In this document: in pieces, positions 1-5,817 of the stretch
Layout: each line of letters starts with the position of its first letter
Numbering within the stretch: position 1 is the first letter of the stretch
NCBI GenBank assembly: GCA_031280115.1
Contig: JAITHF010000085.1
Location: 1-7,512, forward strand
Length of the DNA: 7,512 nt
Source of the DNA: Spirochaetaceae bacterium
GTDB lineage: Bacteria > Spirochaetota > Spirochaetia > Treponematales > Breznakiellaceae
Direction of reading: 5' to 3'
Notes under the pieces: generated by a model
The model's database searches: none
Told to the model about the DNA's origin: nothing
The model's input: only the letters and a program-made list of their open reading frames with translations
Translations under genes and position numbers: made by a program

Positions 1-645
1 GTCAAGGTCGAAGCGGTAGGCGTCCTCAAGGTACGCCGGGTATATTTCAATCGTGTCCCCCCGGCGCCGGAAGTTCCCCCGCTCAAGGACCGCGTCGTTC
101 CGCTCGTACTGGAGTTCCACAAAGCGCCGCATAAGCGCGTCAGTGTCAATCACCGCGCCTTTTTTCACCTCCGCGGTCATAGCGCGGTAAAATTCCGGCG
201 TGGCAAGGCCGTAGATGCAGGAAACCGTGGCCACGATGATGACGTCTTCCCGTTCCATAAGGCTGCGCGTGGCCGAGAGCCGGAGCCGCTCTATCTCCTT
301 GTTGACCGAGGCGTCTTTTTCGATGTACAGGTCCCTGCTCGGCACATAGGCTTCCGGCTGGTAATAATCGTAGTAGGACACAAAATACTCAACCGCGTTA
401 TGGGGGAAGAAGTCCCGGAACTCCCGAAAGAGCTGGGCCGCCAGTGTTTTATTATGGCTTACGATGAGGGCGGGCATCTGTACCGCCTCGATTATCTTAG
501 CCATAGTAAAGGTTTTGCCTGAGCCGGTTACCCCCTGTAAGGTTTGGAACCGGTTTCCGGCCTTGATGCCTGCGGCCAGAGCCGCGATAGCTTCCCCTTG
601 GTCCCCGGCGGGGCCGAAGGGCGAAACAACTTCAAATGGACGCAT
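1..645 (-). CDS. uvrB: UvrB, excinuclease ABC subunit B (N-terminal 215 residues, cut by window edge)
   Basis: UvrB is the helicase-like, damage-verifying subunit of UvrABC nucleotide excision repair. It takes the lesion from UvrA and recruits UvrC. The visible part begins [16 protein letters not shown], the standard UvrB start. Walker A GVTGSGKT is at residues 38-45. The beta-hairpin that inserts between DNA strands is at about 91-111, with its aromatic cluster [15 protein letters not shown] intact. The segment [14 protein letters not shown] follows. The rest of the roughly 660-residue protein lies beyond position 1. The ATG at 645 is chosen because it matches the family N-terminus; there is no clear Shine-Dalgarno. 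A TTG 21 bases upstream is preceded by AGAAGG but would add unconserved residues. The start codon forms one arm of a small inverted repeat (643-657). Identification is certain; only the exact start is open. Confidence 0.97.
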   Translation of the reverse strand, partial: MRPFEVVSPFGPAGDQGEAIAALAAGIKAGNRFQTLQGVTGSGKTFTMAKIIEAVQMPALIVSHNKTLAAQLFREFRDFFPHNAVEYFVSYYDYYQPEAYVPSRDLYIEKDASVNKEIERLRLSATRSLMEREDVIIVATVSCIYGLATPEFYRAMTAEVKKGAVIDTDALMRRFVELQYERNDAVLERGNFRRRGDTIEIYPAYLEDAYRFDLD

Positions 646-657
646 ACCGCCAGTATG
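643..657. promoter_or_regulatory. Inverted repeat CATAC-N5-GTATG over the uvrB start codon
   Basis: Perfect 5-bp arms separated by 5 bases; one arm contains the uvrB ATG. Read on the minus strand, the outer arm plus the next base (CATACT) also sits where a -10 box would sit for transcription starting at the ATG, with 6 bases between. No convincing -35 is seen 17 bases further up. It could be an operator, a weak -10 region or chance. It does not match the LexA boxes I know. Confidence 0.25.
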
Positions 658-707
658 GGGCAAACCGCCGCCTTCTACTACCCCCTGCCGTAGCTTGAGC
701 CACTGAA

Positions 708-722
708 ACAGCCTCCGGCTGT
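708..722 (-). repeat. Dispersed hairpin repeat, copy 1 (ACAGCC-N3-GGCTGT)
   Basis: A palindrome with 6-bp arms and a 3-base loop. On the minus strand it is followed by TTCA, giving CAGCC-N3-GGCTGTTTCA. The same core and flank occur on the plus strand at 7236-7252 and 7415-7432. All three copies are intergenic. This one lies in the divergent uvrB/ompA-like region, within the uvrB upstream sequence. Confidence 0.7.
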
Positions 723-744
723 GTGCAGGCTGGGAAGGCTGGCC

Positions 745-757
745 GATACTCTATAGT
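745..757 (+). promoter_or_regulatory. Candidate -10 elements for the OmpA-like gene
   Basis: Two possible -10 hexamers lie just before the gene: GATACT (745-750) and TATAGT (752-757). TATAGT is the same hexamer used upstream of the M15 and PHP genes in this window. It would start transcription near 764 and so favour the ATG at 773. GATACT pairs weakly with TGTGCA (722-727, 17-base spacer) and would start transcription near 757. Neither has a good -35. Confidence 0.3.
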
Positions 758-2023
758 ATGCGAAGATTGATAATGAAAAGCATCCTGCTTCTCCTGGGGA
801 TTTTCACGGCTGCCGCGCAAAACCCCGAACACACGGATCCGGCGGTTCTTGCCATGTCTGAAACAGGCCCTTACTCCATCGTGGAACGGTCAGACTGGCG
901 CCGGTATAATGACGGAAAATATATAGGCTTGGTGCGCCATGAAGTCAGAGCCTCTATTCTTCCCAAACGCGCCGAAAAAAGCGCCGCCGCGCCGGATGCC
1001 CTCCTGTATCAGGGCAATTTCTTTGTGCTGCAAAATACCCTGCGGGATATGCGGCAGAGCGCCCAGGCCGTTGACGCGGTGGTTCCGGTAAGCTTCCAGA
1101 TTAAAGGGAACGGCGGGATGGTGATAGAAAACGATCAGGGCTTCCCGGCCTTGCGCGGCTTCCCCACCTTTCCCGCCCAGAAAGTCGTGCCCGGCTTCAA
1201 GTGGCGCGCCCCGGGAAACCGCGCCATAGACCCCCTTAATACGGGAAAACCCGTGGTTATTCCCTTTACCGCGGACTACGAGTACAAGGGGGTTGAACTG
1301 TATAAAGGGATCGCGGTGCATAGGATATACGCCACCTACGCCTCCCAGTATTCCGGGGGGCAGAGCTACGCCAGCGTGCGGGGAAGCCATAAGGTGGATA
1401 TTCTGATTAACGCGGCAAACGGCCTCCCCCTCTTTATGCGGGATACCCTGGTGGAAACGTATGTGCTTTCCGACAATTCCACTGTGAAACTCGACGGCTT
1501 TACCCTCACCTTCGGCACCGGCATCGTGCCGCTTGACCGGGGCGCGGTGATAGACGCCTTGGAAAACACCCTGGGCATTCCCAGCAAGCCGCCTGAACCG
1601 GAAACCGCGCAAGAACCCGCGGCGCGCCCCCCGCTTCCAACAGACGCCCTGGGGGATTTCCAGCTTGAGCCGGTCCCGGAAGGGGTGCGCCTTACAGTGC
1701 GGGACATCCGCTTTGCGCCGGACTCAGACCAGTTTCTTCCCGGGGAAACGCCGAAGCTCGACCTCATCGCTTCGGCGCTCAAGCAGATACCGGACCGGGG
1801 ATTCTTCGTGGAAGGCCACACCGCTTCCACCGGAAACCCGGGAAGCGAGATGGAGCTTTCGATTAAACGGGCGAAACGCATGGTTGACGAGCTTATAAGC
1901 CGCGGCATAAGCGCGGACCGCTTTACCTACAAGGGATCCGGCGGCACCAAGCCTGTGGGGGATAACGCCACCAACGCCGGCAGGATCCGCAACCGGCGGG
2001 TGGAGATTACTATTCTTGAATAA
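758..2023 (+). CDS. Exported OmpA-family protein with unrecognised N-terminal region
   Basis: A probable periplasmic or outer-membrane-associated envelope protein of 421 residues. A Sec signal peptide lies at the N-terminus (basic n-region, hydrophobic ILLLLGIFTAAA, likely cleavage before QNPEH, no lipobox Cys). Residues about 22-275 form a region I do not recognise, followed by a Pro/Glu/Ala-rich linker at about 276-297. Residues about 310-421 are an OmpA C-terminal-like domain: DIRFAPDSD, VEGHTAS, LSIKRAK, GSGGTKPVGDN and NRRVEI are all in place. The Asp normally in GHTD is Ala (356), while the partner Arg (371) is kept. The ATG at 758 is the longest start; the ATG at 773 (MKSILLLL) also gives a good signal peptide and is favoured if TATAGT at 752-757 is the -10. 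No strong Shine-Dalgarno supports either. The gene is convergent with the NifX-like gene, 3 bp apart. Confidence 0.9.
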   Translation: MRRLIMKSILLLLGIFTAAAQNPEHTDPAVLAMSETGPYSIVERSDWRRYNDGKYIGLVRHEVRASILPKRAEKSAAAPDALLYQGNFFVLQNTLRDMRQSAQAVDAVVPVSFQIKGNGGMVIENDQGFPALRGFPTFPAQKVVPGFKWRAPGNRAIDPLNTGKPVVIPFTADYEYKGVELYKGIAVHRIYATYASQYSGGQSYASVRGSHKVDILINAANGLPLFMRDTLVETYVLSDNSTVKLDGFTLTFGTGIVPLDRGAVIDALENTLGIPSKPPEPETAQEPAARPPLPTDALGDFQLEPVPEGVRLTVRDIRFAPDSDQFLPGETPKLDLIASALKQIPDRGFFVEGHTASTGNPGSEMELSIKRAKRMVDELISRGISADRFTYKGSGGTKPVGDNATNAGRIRNRRVEITILE

Positions 2024-2026
2024 CAA

Positions 2027-2410
2027 TCAGGAAGGGGCGCCCCCTGAAGGAGCGCCCTTTTGGCGGGGGCCGCCGGTTCTCGCGTAATACGCGGCAAGTT
2101 TCTGTACCGCCTCCGCGATTTCCGCAGGCTCCTCGAATACTGCGATGCCCCGCTCCTCAAGGGACTGCCGCGCGGCAGGGCCGATTTTGGCGGCCAGCAC
2201 CGCGGTGCAGTCCGCCAGGGCCTCAAGCGCGGACGCCATGCCGGATGCTGCATGATCCCCGCACTGGCAGAGCGGCGCCACTGGCCGCCGCTCAAAAACC
2301 GCGCTCGCGCCGCCGGCTTCTATGTCAATAATATAAAACCACTTGGACCGCCCGAAGTGTTCGTTTATCAGAACCCCGTCGATACTGGCAATCCCGACCC
2401 TCCAGCTCAT
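2027..2410 (-). CDS. NifX/NifB C-terminal-type iron-molybdenum cofactor-binding protein
   Basis: A 127-residue single-domain protein of the dinitrogenase iron-molybdenum cofactor biosynthesis family (NifX, NafY and the NifB C-terminus), which carry or insert Fe-S and FeMo-co precursor clusters. The sequence shows a VGIASIDGVLINEHFG opening, with the family HFG at 18-20. A CQCGDH segment (Cys48, Cys50, His53) and Cys68 are candidate cluster ligands, and AAKIG at 73-77 precedes the usual L...GI strand. The start at 2410 is fixed by a strong Shine-Dalgarno (GGAAGGAG at 2416-2423, 5-base gap); a longer open frame upstream has no such support. The Gly/Pro/Ser-rich tail (about 113-127) overlaps the OmpA-like terminator and is probably unstructured. 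It lies 49 bp downstream of cysK on the same strand, probably one operon. A role in nitrogenase assembly is possible but not shown, since many non-nif proteins carry this fold. Confidence 0.88.
   Translation of the reverse strand: MSWRVGIASIDGVLINEHFGRSKWFYIIDIEAGGASAVFERRPVAPLCQCGDHAASGMASALEALADCTAVLAAKIGPAARQSLEERGIAVFEEPAEIAEAVQKLAAYYARTGGPRQKGAPSGGAPS
2032..2061 (+). terminator. Probable Rho-independent terminator of the OmpA-like gene
   Basis: The arms AAGGGGCGC (2032-2040) and GCGCCCTTT (2052-2060) pair with one G bulged, and the sequence runs into TTTT (2058-2061). It begins 8 bases after the OmpA-like stop and lies wholly inside the last codons of the convergent NifX-like gene, so the DNA serves both as coding tail and terminator. 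The T-run is short, so strength is uncertain. Confidence 0.6.
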
Positions 2411-2428
2411 GGCTGCTCCTTCCTCATG

Positions 2429-2444
2429 GCGGCGCCCGCGCCGC
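2429..2444 (-). other. Perfect 6-bp GC hairpin between cysK and the NifX-like gene
   Basis: GCGGCG and CGCCGC arms around a 4-base loop lie in the 49-bp gap, just before the Shine-Dalgarno of the NifX-like gene (2416-2423). There is no T-run after it on the minus strand, so it does not look like a classical terminator. It could stabilise a processed end or tune expression between the two genes, or be a by-product of high GC. Confidence 0.4.
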
Positions 2445-2459
2445 GGCGGTGCATGGATG

Positions 2460-3380
2460 CTACTCTTCCCAGAGCCAGGTTGAAAGATACCGCTCCCCTG
2501 TGTCAGGAAGCACGGCCACAATGGTTTTGCCCTTGTTTTCAGGCCGCTTCCCAATAGTAAGCGCCGCCTCAAGGACCGAGCCTGAGGAAATGCCCACCAA
2601 AATCCCCTCTTCTTTGGCAAGCCGGCGGGCAATAGTACCGGCTTTCACCTCGTCGGTCTGGTAGATTTCGTCTATAAGATCTTTGTTATAAACTTGCGGC
2701 ACAAAACCGGCGCCTATCCCCTGTATCTTGTGGGGGCCGCTCTGGCCGCCTGAGAGAACCGGCGAGGCAGAAGGTTCCACTACCGCCACTTTCACCGAGG
2801 CTTTCTTGGATTTAAGGTATTTCCCCGCGCCGGTAACGGTCCCGCCGGTTCCAACCCCGCCTACCAGAATATCCACGGCCCCTTCGGTGTCGTTCCAGAT
2901 TTCAGGGCCGGTAGTGCTCTCGTGGATAGACGGGTTAGCCGGATTGTTGAACTGCTGGGGGATGAACGAGTTGGGAATAGTTGCGGCAAGCTCTTCGGCT
3001 TTGGCAATGGCGCCCTTCATGCCTTTGGCGCCTTCGGTCAGTTCCAGTTCGGCGCCCAGGGCTTTAAGCAGCTTCCGCCGCTCAATGCTCATGGTTTCCG
3101 GCATGGTGAGGATGATGCGGTATCCCTTGACTGCCGCCACAAACGCCAGGCCGATACCGGTGTTGCCGCTGGTGGGCTCAATAAGCACCGTGCCGCTCTT
3201 AATCTGCCCGCTCTTCTCGCCGGCCTCAATCATCGCCAAGGCGATACGATCCTTTACGCTGGAAAAGGGGTTAAAGGATTCCAGCTTCGCGTATATCACC
3301 GCCTCGCTCTCATTGAGCTTATTGATTTTAACTATAGGGGTATTCCCTATGAGATCCGTGATTCTTTGAACTCGTGCCAT
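2460..3380 (-). CDS. cysK: Cysteine synthase (O-acetylserine sulfhydrylase)
   Basis: This PLP enzyme makes L-cysteine from O-acetyl-L-serine and sulfide in the cytoplasm. At 306 residues it has the usual length. All family hallmarks are present: [10 protein letters not shown] near the N-terminus, the PLP-lysine segment NPFSSVKDR (Lys43), the substrate loop PTSGNTG (69-75), QFNNPANP (143-150), the PLP-phosphate loop [10 protein letters not shown] (175-184), [10 protein letters not shown] and a GISSGS segment near the C-terminus. The start at 3380 has Shine-Dalgarno GGGAGG (3386-3391, 5-base gap); the frame stays open further upstream, but that sequence holds the promoter. The gene has its own strong sigma70-type promoter whose -35 overlaps the stop of the M15 peptidase gene. 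The NifX-like gene follows, suggesting cysteine supply coupled to metallocluster proteins. I cannot separate CysK from a CysM-type enzyme by sequence alone, but the motifs favour CysK. Confidence 0.95.
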   Translation of the reverse strand: MARVQRITDLIGNTPIVKINKLNESEAVIYAKLESFNPFSSVKDRIALAMIEAGEKSGQIKSGTVLIEPTSGNTGIGLAFVAAVKGYRIILTMPETMSIERRKLLKALGAELELTEGAKGMKGAIAKAEELAATIPNSFIPQQFNNPANPSIHESTTGPEIWNDTEGAVDILVGGVGTGGTVTGAGKYLKSKKASVKVAVVEPSASPVLSGGQSGPHKIQGIGAGFVPQVYNKDLIDEIYQTDEVKAGTIARRLAKEEGILVGISSGSVLEAALTIGKRPENKGKTIVAVLPDTGERYLSTWLWEE

Positions 3381-3403
3381 ACAAGCCTCCCGAAATGATT
3401 CGC

Positions 3404-3417
3404 AGGTATAAATACCT
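3404..3417. promoter_or_regulatory. 14-bp palindrome in the cysK leader, candidate operator
   Basis: AGGTAT-AA-ATACCT, with perfect 6-bp arms and a 2-base centre. It sits at about +10 to +23 from the predicted transcription start, between promoter and Shine-Dalgarno. The location suits a repressor, for example one sensing sulfur or cysteine status. The factor is unknown and no second site was seen in the window. Confidence 0.45.
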
Positions 3418-3432
3418 AGTAAACATTGGGAG

Positions 3433-3461
3433 ATTATCCACCAGTCTCCAAAAAGAGTCAA
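3433..3461 (-). promoter_or_regulatory. Sigma70-type promoter of cysK
   Basis: The -35 TTGACT (3456-3461) and -10 GATAAT (3433-3438) are separated by exactly 17 bases, both one mismatch or less from consensus in the key positions. The predicted start is near 3426, giving a leader of about 46 bases. The -35 overlaps the stop codon of the upstream M15 gene. Confidence 0.85.
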
Positions 3462-4438
3462 TACGTTTTCAAATAATTCACGCCGGTTCTGGTAAAAGTT
3501 TTTTTCACTTCCGGCGGCAGAGTGAAGGGATAGATATGGTGCAGGTCCGGGGCGCCGCCCGCCCGGTCCGGGGCGATGGTTTCGGCAGCCAGCAGGCGGT
3601 TCGCTTCATGGAGTTCAGGCCGGTACTCAAAGTGCATATTGTCATAGAGCGCCCACCTGCCGCCCCAGATAAAGCCTTCGTTCTCAAAGGCCCGGACGAC
3701 CTCTGCCGGCGGAATCCAGCGCCGCTCAAGGGGCACGGTCATCCAGTTATCATTAAAGGCCCGTTCCCAGAGCCAATATATAGCCTTGTTCCCGGCCTCT
3801 TTCGGCTTAGGCTGGATGTCCACCGCAAGCCCCCAGCTGTGATAGCTCATTCGTCTGGTTCCCTGTATTTGCCGCCAGTTATACCCGCCCGCTGAATCAA
3901 TAGAAGCGATAAAGGCGGCGGCTTCCGGATTTTCCCGGGCAAGGCCGGTGATACGGGCGTCTATCCGCCGGATTGCTTCGGCGATGCGTTCATGCACCAC
4001 GATCTGCCTGCCTAAGAAGGCCGTTTTCACCTGACGGAGTTCTACCTCCCGCCTGGTTATGCCGCCGTAGAGGGCCGCCCGGAAGCCGTTATGCGGCTCA
4101 TCCCCGCCAAGCCGCGCCTCCCGGCCCCCTCTGTTTCTGAGGGCTTCGATTTGTTCGGGCCCATAGCCTGACGGGTCGGGAATCTCCTTGGGGTACAGCA
4201 TGAAGGGCTGGGGCCTGTAGGATTCCCACTGGTGTCTTAGGTCAGACGGGAGAATCCGCCCCTGGGCCCAATAAAAGACCTGCCCTTCCACAACGGCGGC
4301 CCAATCTCCGTCAGCGCGCATGATTTTTGTGATTTTATCTGGAAAGGTATGCTGGAAGCTGGTGAAGACCAGCGCGGCGTCCGGCTCCTGCGCTTCCAAG
4401 AGGGCCGCGCACCATAGAGAGAGGGCAATTATTTTCAT
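3458..4438 (-). CDS. Exported M15-family D,D-carboxypeptidase/endopeptidase (VanY-like)
   Basis: A probable periplasmic zinc peptidase that trims peptidoglycan stem peptides. It has 326 residues. An N-terminal signal peptide ([17 protein letters not shown]) is followed by a leader region of about 180 residues that I do not recognise. The catalytic part has the M15 signature [10 protein letters not shown] (zinc ligands His200 and Asp207) and the closing block [18 protein letters not shown], with the third ligand His269 and Asp266 in the place of the catalytic acid of M15C/Ply500-like enzymes. All active-site residues appear present. The start at 4438 is chosen from the signal peptide and from a promoter whose start point would fall on that ATG; the open frame continues further but runs through the promoter and into the upstream gene. 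There is no close Shine-Dalgarno. Carboxypeptidase versus endopeptidase activity cannot be told from sequence. Confidence 0.9.
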   Translation of the reverse strand: MKIIALSLWCAALLEAQEPDAALVFTSFQHTFPDKITKIMRADGDWAAVVEGQVFYWAQGRILPSDLRHQWESYRPQPFMLYPKEIPDPSGYGPEQIEALRNRGGREARLGGDEPHNGFRAALYGGITRREVELRQVKTAFLGRQIVVHERIAEAIRRIDARITGLARENPEAAAFIASIDSAGGYNWRQIQGTRRMSYHSWGLAVDIQPKPKEAGNKAIYWLWERAFNDNWMTVPLERRWIPPAEVVRAFENEGFIWGGRWALYDNMHFEYRPELHEANRLLAAETIAPDRAGGAPDLHHIYPFTLPPEVKKTFTRTGVNYLKTY

Positions 4439-4444
4439 AGCGGC

Positions 4445-4473
4445 ACTATACCCGCCGCCCCTCTCCAGGTCAA
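4445..4473 (-). promoter_or_regulatory. Sigma70-type promoter of the M15 peptidase, predicted leaderless start
   Basis: The -35 TTGACC (4468-4473) and -10 TATAGT (4445-4450) are 17 bases apart. Only 6 bases (GCCGCT) separate the -10 from the ATG at 4438, so the normal start point would be the A of the ATG. The only purine-rich stretch upstream (GGAGAGGGG) lies inside the spacer and could not be in the transcript. Confidence 0.75.
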
Positions 4474-4491
4474 CCCCTGAAGAACAGGCTG

Positions 4492-5724
4492 CTAGTGGAG
4501 CATGATTTGGCCGCCTGTGACCGGCACGGCTTGGCCGGTTTCGTACTCCTGCTCGATAATATAGTAGAGCGTCCGCATCACGTCCAAGCCGGTACACCCG
4601 CGCCGCATGGGAATCTTTGCCTCGTAGAAGGCTCTCACGTCCCCCGGGGTGCGGGCGCCCGGCACCTTGCCGGTTTTGAGATACTGGGCGAACAACCCCT
4701 TCTCAGGGTCAGACCAAAGGGGGCCGTCAAAGAAATTGCCCGGGCAGACCGCGTTTACCTTGATGTTATAGCTGATAAGCTCAAGGGCGAAGCTGGCAGC
4801 AAGCCCTATGGAACCAAACTTCCCGCCTGCGTAGGCGCCGTTCTTGTTGGAACCTTCCAAGCCGGACTTGGAGTTAATCTGAATAATATCGGTCTTCCAT
4901 TCCGGCGCGGTCCAATGCTGGCGGCGCAGGAGGCGGGCGCACTGCTTTGCCATGATAAAAAAGCCCGTGTAGTTGACCGCCGTTACCTGATTAAACGACG
5001 CAAGGTCTTGGTCCAGCACGCTTCCGGCCTGCACGATGCCGGCGCTGCTGATACAGATGTCAAGGCCGCCGGTCCGCCGCGCAAGGGTCTTGAACAGGGA
5101 CACCACCGAGTCCTCGTCGGAAACATCCACTGCCGCCGGAATCGCCGCGGTACGCTTCTCCTCCCGGTTTATCTCTTCTGCAAGGCGCCGGGCCCCTTCT
5201 TCATTGCGGTCGGCGATAAACACGGCGGCGCCGGAAGAGGCAAGGCCCCGGACGATTTCCGCGCCGAACCCCTGGGCCCCGCCGGTTACCAGGGCGATTT
5301 TATTCTTGACCACCTGGTGCCGGCGCAGCGCCGAAAGCGCCGGCGCTTGGGAAGCGCCCCGCTCCTGAGGCGTGGCGTCTTGGGACAGCCGGCGCTTCTC
5401 CGCTTTATCAATATCCTCGTCTATCCAGTACACCGCCTCAAGGGTTTCCCCCCGCTTTACCGCGACGCAGGTGGGCTGTTTCTTCCGATGCGCCGTGGCG
5501 GCCTCCACGCCGGCAGGCGCCATGTCGAACTCCCAGGCGGTGTAGGACTCCTGAAACAGCTTTGCCGCCCCTGCTTCGTCAAAATGCTCGCCCCACACGG
5601 CGCTTAAATCCACTTGCAGCGCCTGAGACGGCGCCGCCCGGACCTCCCCGGGAACAACCACGCGGCTTTCCCCTGAAACATTGATACCTATTCCCCGTAT
5701 CAAGGGCGCTAAAAATATATCCAT
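4492..5724 (-). CDS. Short-chain dehydrogenase, sorbitol-6-phosphate 2-dehydrogenase-like, with N-terminal extension
   Basis: An NAD(P)-dependent sugar-alcohol or sugar-phosphate oxidoreductase of 410 residues, against about 250-270 for a single-domain SDR. Residues about 138-410 are a complete classical SDR: TGGAQGFG nucleotide loop (147-154), Asp172 after the second strand (suggesting NAD preference), ISSAG in place of NNAG (225-229), Asn251, catalytic Ser285 in INSKSG, and YAGGK with Tyr298 and Lys302. The C-terminal block VCPGNFFDGPLWSDPEKGLF, with a QAVPVTGGQ ending, resembles SrlD-type dehydrogenases. Residues 1-137 are an extra region that I do not recognise, ending in a charged linker. 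The start at 5724 is preferred (AGAGGA about 10 bases upstream); a start at 5787 would add 21 unconvincing residues. It follows the PHP gene by 93 bp, possibly co-transcribed. The substrate is uncertain. Confidence 0.85.
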   Translation of the reverse strand: MDIFLAPLIRGIGINVSGESRVVVPGEVRAAPSQALQVDLSAVWGEHFDEAGAAKLFQESYTAWEFDMAPAGVEAATAHRKKQPTCVAVKRGETLEAVYWIDEDIDKAEKRRLSQDATPQERGASQAPALSALRRHQVVKNKIALVTGGAQGFGAEIVRGLASSGAAVFIADRNEEGARRLAEEINREEKRTAAIPAAVDVSDEDSVVSLFKTLARRTGGLDICISSAGIVQAGSVLDQDLASFNQVTAVNYTGFFIMAKQCARLLRRQHWTAPEWKTDIIQINSKSGLEGSNKNGAYAGGKFGSIGLAASFALELISYNIKVNAVCPGNFFDGPLWSDPEKGLFAQYLKTGKVPGARTPGDVRAFYEAKIPMRRGCTGLDVMRTLYYIIEQEYETGQAVPVTGGQIMLH

Positions 5725-5817
5725 AGTTCTCGTATCCTCTTCTGTTGTCTGGGTTCTACGCATCCTTTCATATCTATCGTATCCCATCTTTCGCGTTTCG
5801 TATAGGGTTGGGGATTT

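Noticed and set aside
890..1612. Long minus-strand open frame opposite the OmpA-like gene
   Set aside because: It lies wholly antisense to a well-supported gene, has no recognisable motifs and is a by-product of GC-rich codon use. Similar antisense frames opposite cysK, the M15, SDR and PHP genes were dropped for the same reason.
2411..2632. Upstream extension of the NifX-like frame to 2632
   Set aside because: It would overlap cysK, has Arg/Pro-rich unlikely sequence, and the strong Shine-Dalgarno points to the start at 2410.
3381..3457. Riboswitch or T-box in the cysK leader
   Set aside because: The predicted leader is only about 46 bases, too short for a SAM riboswitch or T-box, and no terminator hairpin is seen.
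4455..4491. CCTG-TTCTT-CAGG hairpin as terminator of the SDR gene
   Set aside because: The arms are only 4 bp with no T-run, and they sit next to the M15 promoter; too weak to call.
4439..4597. Upstream extension of the M15 frame to 4597
   Set aside because: It runs through the promoter and into the SDR gene, and would bury the signal peptide.
5725..5817. Short recurring CGTATCC-like words before the SDR gene
   Set aside because: Three loose matches with uneven spacing (5731, 5759, 5778) are not distinguishable from chance in 93 bp, and no good promoter was found there.
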